6,086 bases of DNA from Candidatus Kerfeldbacteria bacterium. Lineage in GTDB: Bacteria; Patescibacteriota; Patescibacteriia; SBBC01. Shown one piece after another: positions 5,388 to 6,086 of this stretch; within the stretch, counting starts at the first letter, position 1; each line of letters opens with the position of its first letter. The position numbers and the translations under genes are program-made. The stretch lies in NCBI GenBank assembly GCA_903854795.1, contig CAINXF010000036.1, positions 1 to 6,086 on the forward strand, in the 5' to 3' direction. The notes beneath the pieces were generated by a model. The model did not search any database. It saw only the letters and a program-made list of their open reading frames with translations, and was not told the DNA's origin.

Positions 5388-6086
5388 TCACAAATCGGAT
5401 TTTTCCGCGAGCAAGCCCTCCTTCTCATCACGGAGGGCTTTGCGGATCTTCTCCCGTGCGAGCCCGGTTTTGACGAACGGTAGCCAATCAGGGTTCGGCT
5501 TGGTCCGGTTCTTGTCGATGACCACCTCGATGACGTCGCCACTCTTCAACGTTGTCGTGACCGGCTCGAACTTCCCGTTGATGCGTGCGCCGACGATCGA
5601 GCTGCCGAGGTCGGTGTGGACCGCGAAGGCGAAGTCGACCGCGGACGCGCCTTCGGGCAGGTCGATGACGTCGCCCTTCGGCGTGAAGCAGAAGATACGA
5701 TTCGAGAACACGTCGATCTTCAGCGCCTCGAGGTACTGCTGTTCGTTCTCGATCTCGCGCTGCCATTCGGTGAGCTCACGCACCCAACCGAGTTTCTGAT
5801 CGACGGCGCCCTTCGAAAGATCGGACTTTCCGCTCTCGTCGTAGTGCCAATGCGCGGCAATGCCGTACTCGGCCGCCTCGTGCATCTCCTTGTCGCGGAT
5901 CTGGATCTCGATGATCTGGCCGTGCGGTCCGAATACCGTCGTGTGGATCGAACGGTAGCCGTTCGGTTTTGGTTGCGCCACGTAGTCCTTGATGCGCCCC
6001 GGGAGCGGACGCCAGAGCCCATGGATGATGCCGAGGACCGTGTAGCATTCCTCGATGTTCTTCAGGATGATGCGGACCGCGACGAG
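5388..6086 (-). CDS. relA: RelA/SpoT-family (p)ppGpp synthetase, 3' part (gene runs off the window)
   Basis: The reading frame is open from the window edge to a TGA at 5388-5390 and gives 232 residues. The GTG at 5979-5981 is an internal Val, not a start. The fragment opens in the synthetase domain (L-V-A-V-R-I-I at its edge). It continues with the PGRIKDY segment, PKPNGYRSIHTT (38-49 of the fragment, with the guanine-stacking Tyr44) and EIQIRDKEMH (60-69, with the catalytic Glu60), then AAHWHY. A linker leads to a TGS domain from about DVFSNRIFCFTPKG to SGDVIEVV, and the protein ends about 45 residues later with a WLPFVKT ... ARxKIRKAL segment. The helical, zinc-finger and ACT domains of long E. 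coli RelA and SpoT are absent. Rel enzymes transfer pyrophosphate from ATP to GDP or GTP during starvation. Whether an HD hydrolase domain exists lies outside the window. The symbol is by family; rel or spoT would be equally fair. Confidence 0.93.
   Translation of the reverse strand, partial: LVAVRIILKNIEECYTVLGIIHGLWRPLPGRIKDYVAQPKPNGYRSIHTTVFGPHGQIIEIQIRDKEMHEAAEYGIAAHWHYDESGKSDLSKGAVDQKLGWVRELTEWQREIENEQQYLEALKIDVFSNRIFCFTPKGDVIDLPEGASAVDFAFAVHTDLGSSIVGARINGKFEPVTTTLKSGDVIEVVIDKNRTKPNPDWLPFVKTGLAREKIRKALRDEKEGLLAEKSDL
5404..5446 (+). terminator. Hairpin in the rel tail, possible terminator of the parAB-ligase operon
   Basis: A perfect 9-bp stem (5413-5421 with 5432-5440; AAGCCCTCC pairs with GGAGGGCTT) has a 10-nt loop and begins 27 nt after the ligase/TPR stop codon. 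An outer 5-bp stem (5404-5408 with 5442-5446) extends it across a small asymmetric internal loop. On the plus strand only three T residues follow the inner stem, so termination may be weak or Rho-assisted. On the minus strand the same bases encode the last residues of Rel. No other terminator is possible between the two convergent genes because they are one base apart. Confidence 0.42.

Noticed and set aside
5388..5981. Separate 197-aa protein starting at the GTG at 5981
   Set aside because: The frame stays open to the window edge and the upstream residues match the Rel synthetase domain, so 5981 is an internal Val codon.
1..6086. CRISPR array, insertion sequence, toxin-antitoxin or defence genes
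   Set aside because: No regularly spaced repeats, terminal inverted repeats with a transposase, or matching protein motifs were seen.

Overview
The window is a compact, moderately GC-rich bacterial chromosome segment of about 6.1 kb. It probably comes from a member of the Patescibacteria (CPR, Parcubacteria-like). This placement is an inference. It rests on the very short intergenic gaps, the lack of Shine-Dalgarno sites on the plus-strand genes, an O-antigen-ligase/TPR fusion of a kind I associate with those genomes, a Rel protein that stops just after its TGS domain, and an initiator tRNA with odd loops. No rRNA or ribosomal-protein marker is present to settle the taxonomy.

Left part (1-1400), minus strand. 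In transcription order there is a tRNA-Leu(CAA), an unrecognised 257-residue protein, an initiator tRNA-fMet(CAU) and a second CAU tRNA (elongator Met type). All three tRNAs have an encoded CCA end. Promoter-like elements can be seen in front of each tRNA. The one for tRNA-fMet lies in the 38 bp between the end of the hypothetical gene and the tRNA, and its -10 box sits only 5 nt from the mature tRNA end. A 12-bp stem-loop follows the last tRNA. The hypothetical gene is visibly less GC-rich than the rest of the window and contains a degenerate internal repeat.

Middle part (1459-5386), plus strand. A sigma70-like promoter drives an apparent operon: parA and parB (chromosome partitioning, ATGA overlap), then 15 bp later a 753-residue membrane protein. 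That protein has about 13 membrane segments carrying an O-antigen ligase (Wzy_C) signature and an extracellular TPR tail. ParA and ParB together would position the replication origin. The third gene probably handles surface glycan or glycoprotein assembly, and its co-transcription with parAB is an inference from spacing.

Right part (5388-6086), minus strand. This is the 3' end of a long RelA/SpoT (Rel) alarmone enzyme gene: the rear part of the (p)ppGpp synthetase domain followed by a TGS domain. The gene runs off the window edge. Its stop codon is one base away from the convergent stop of the ligase/TPR gene, so any terminator must lie inside coding sequence. A strong hairpin is present in the last codons of rel.

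No mobile element, CRISPR array, toxin-antitoxin pair, defence system or clearly new multi-gene system was found. The best leads are the unusual initiator tRNA, its near-leaderless promoter and the orphan protein between the tRNA genes.
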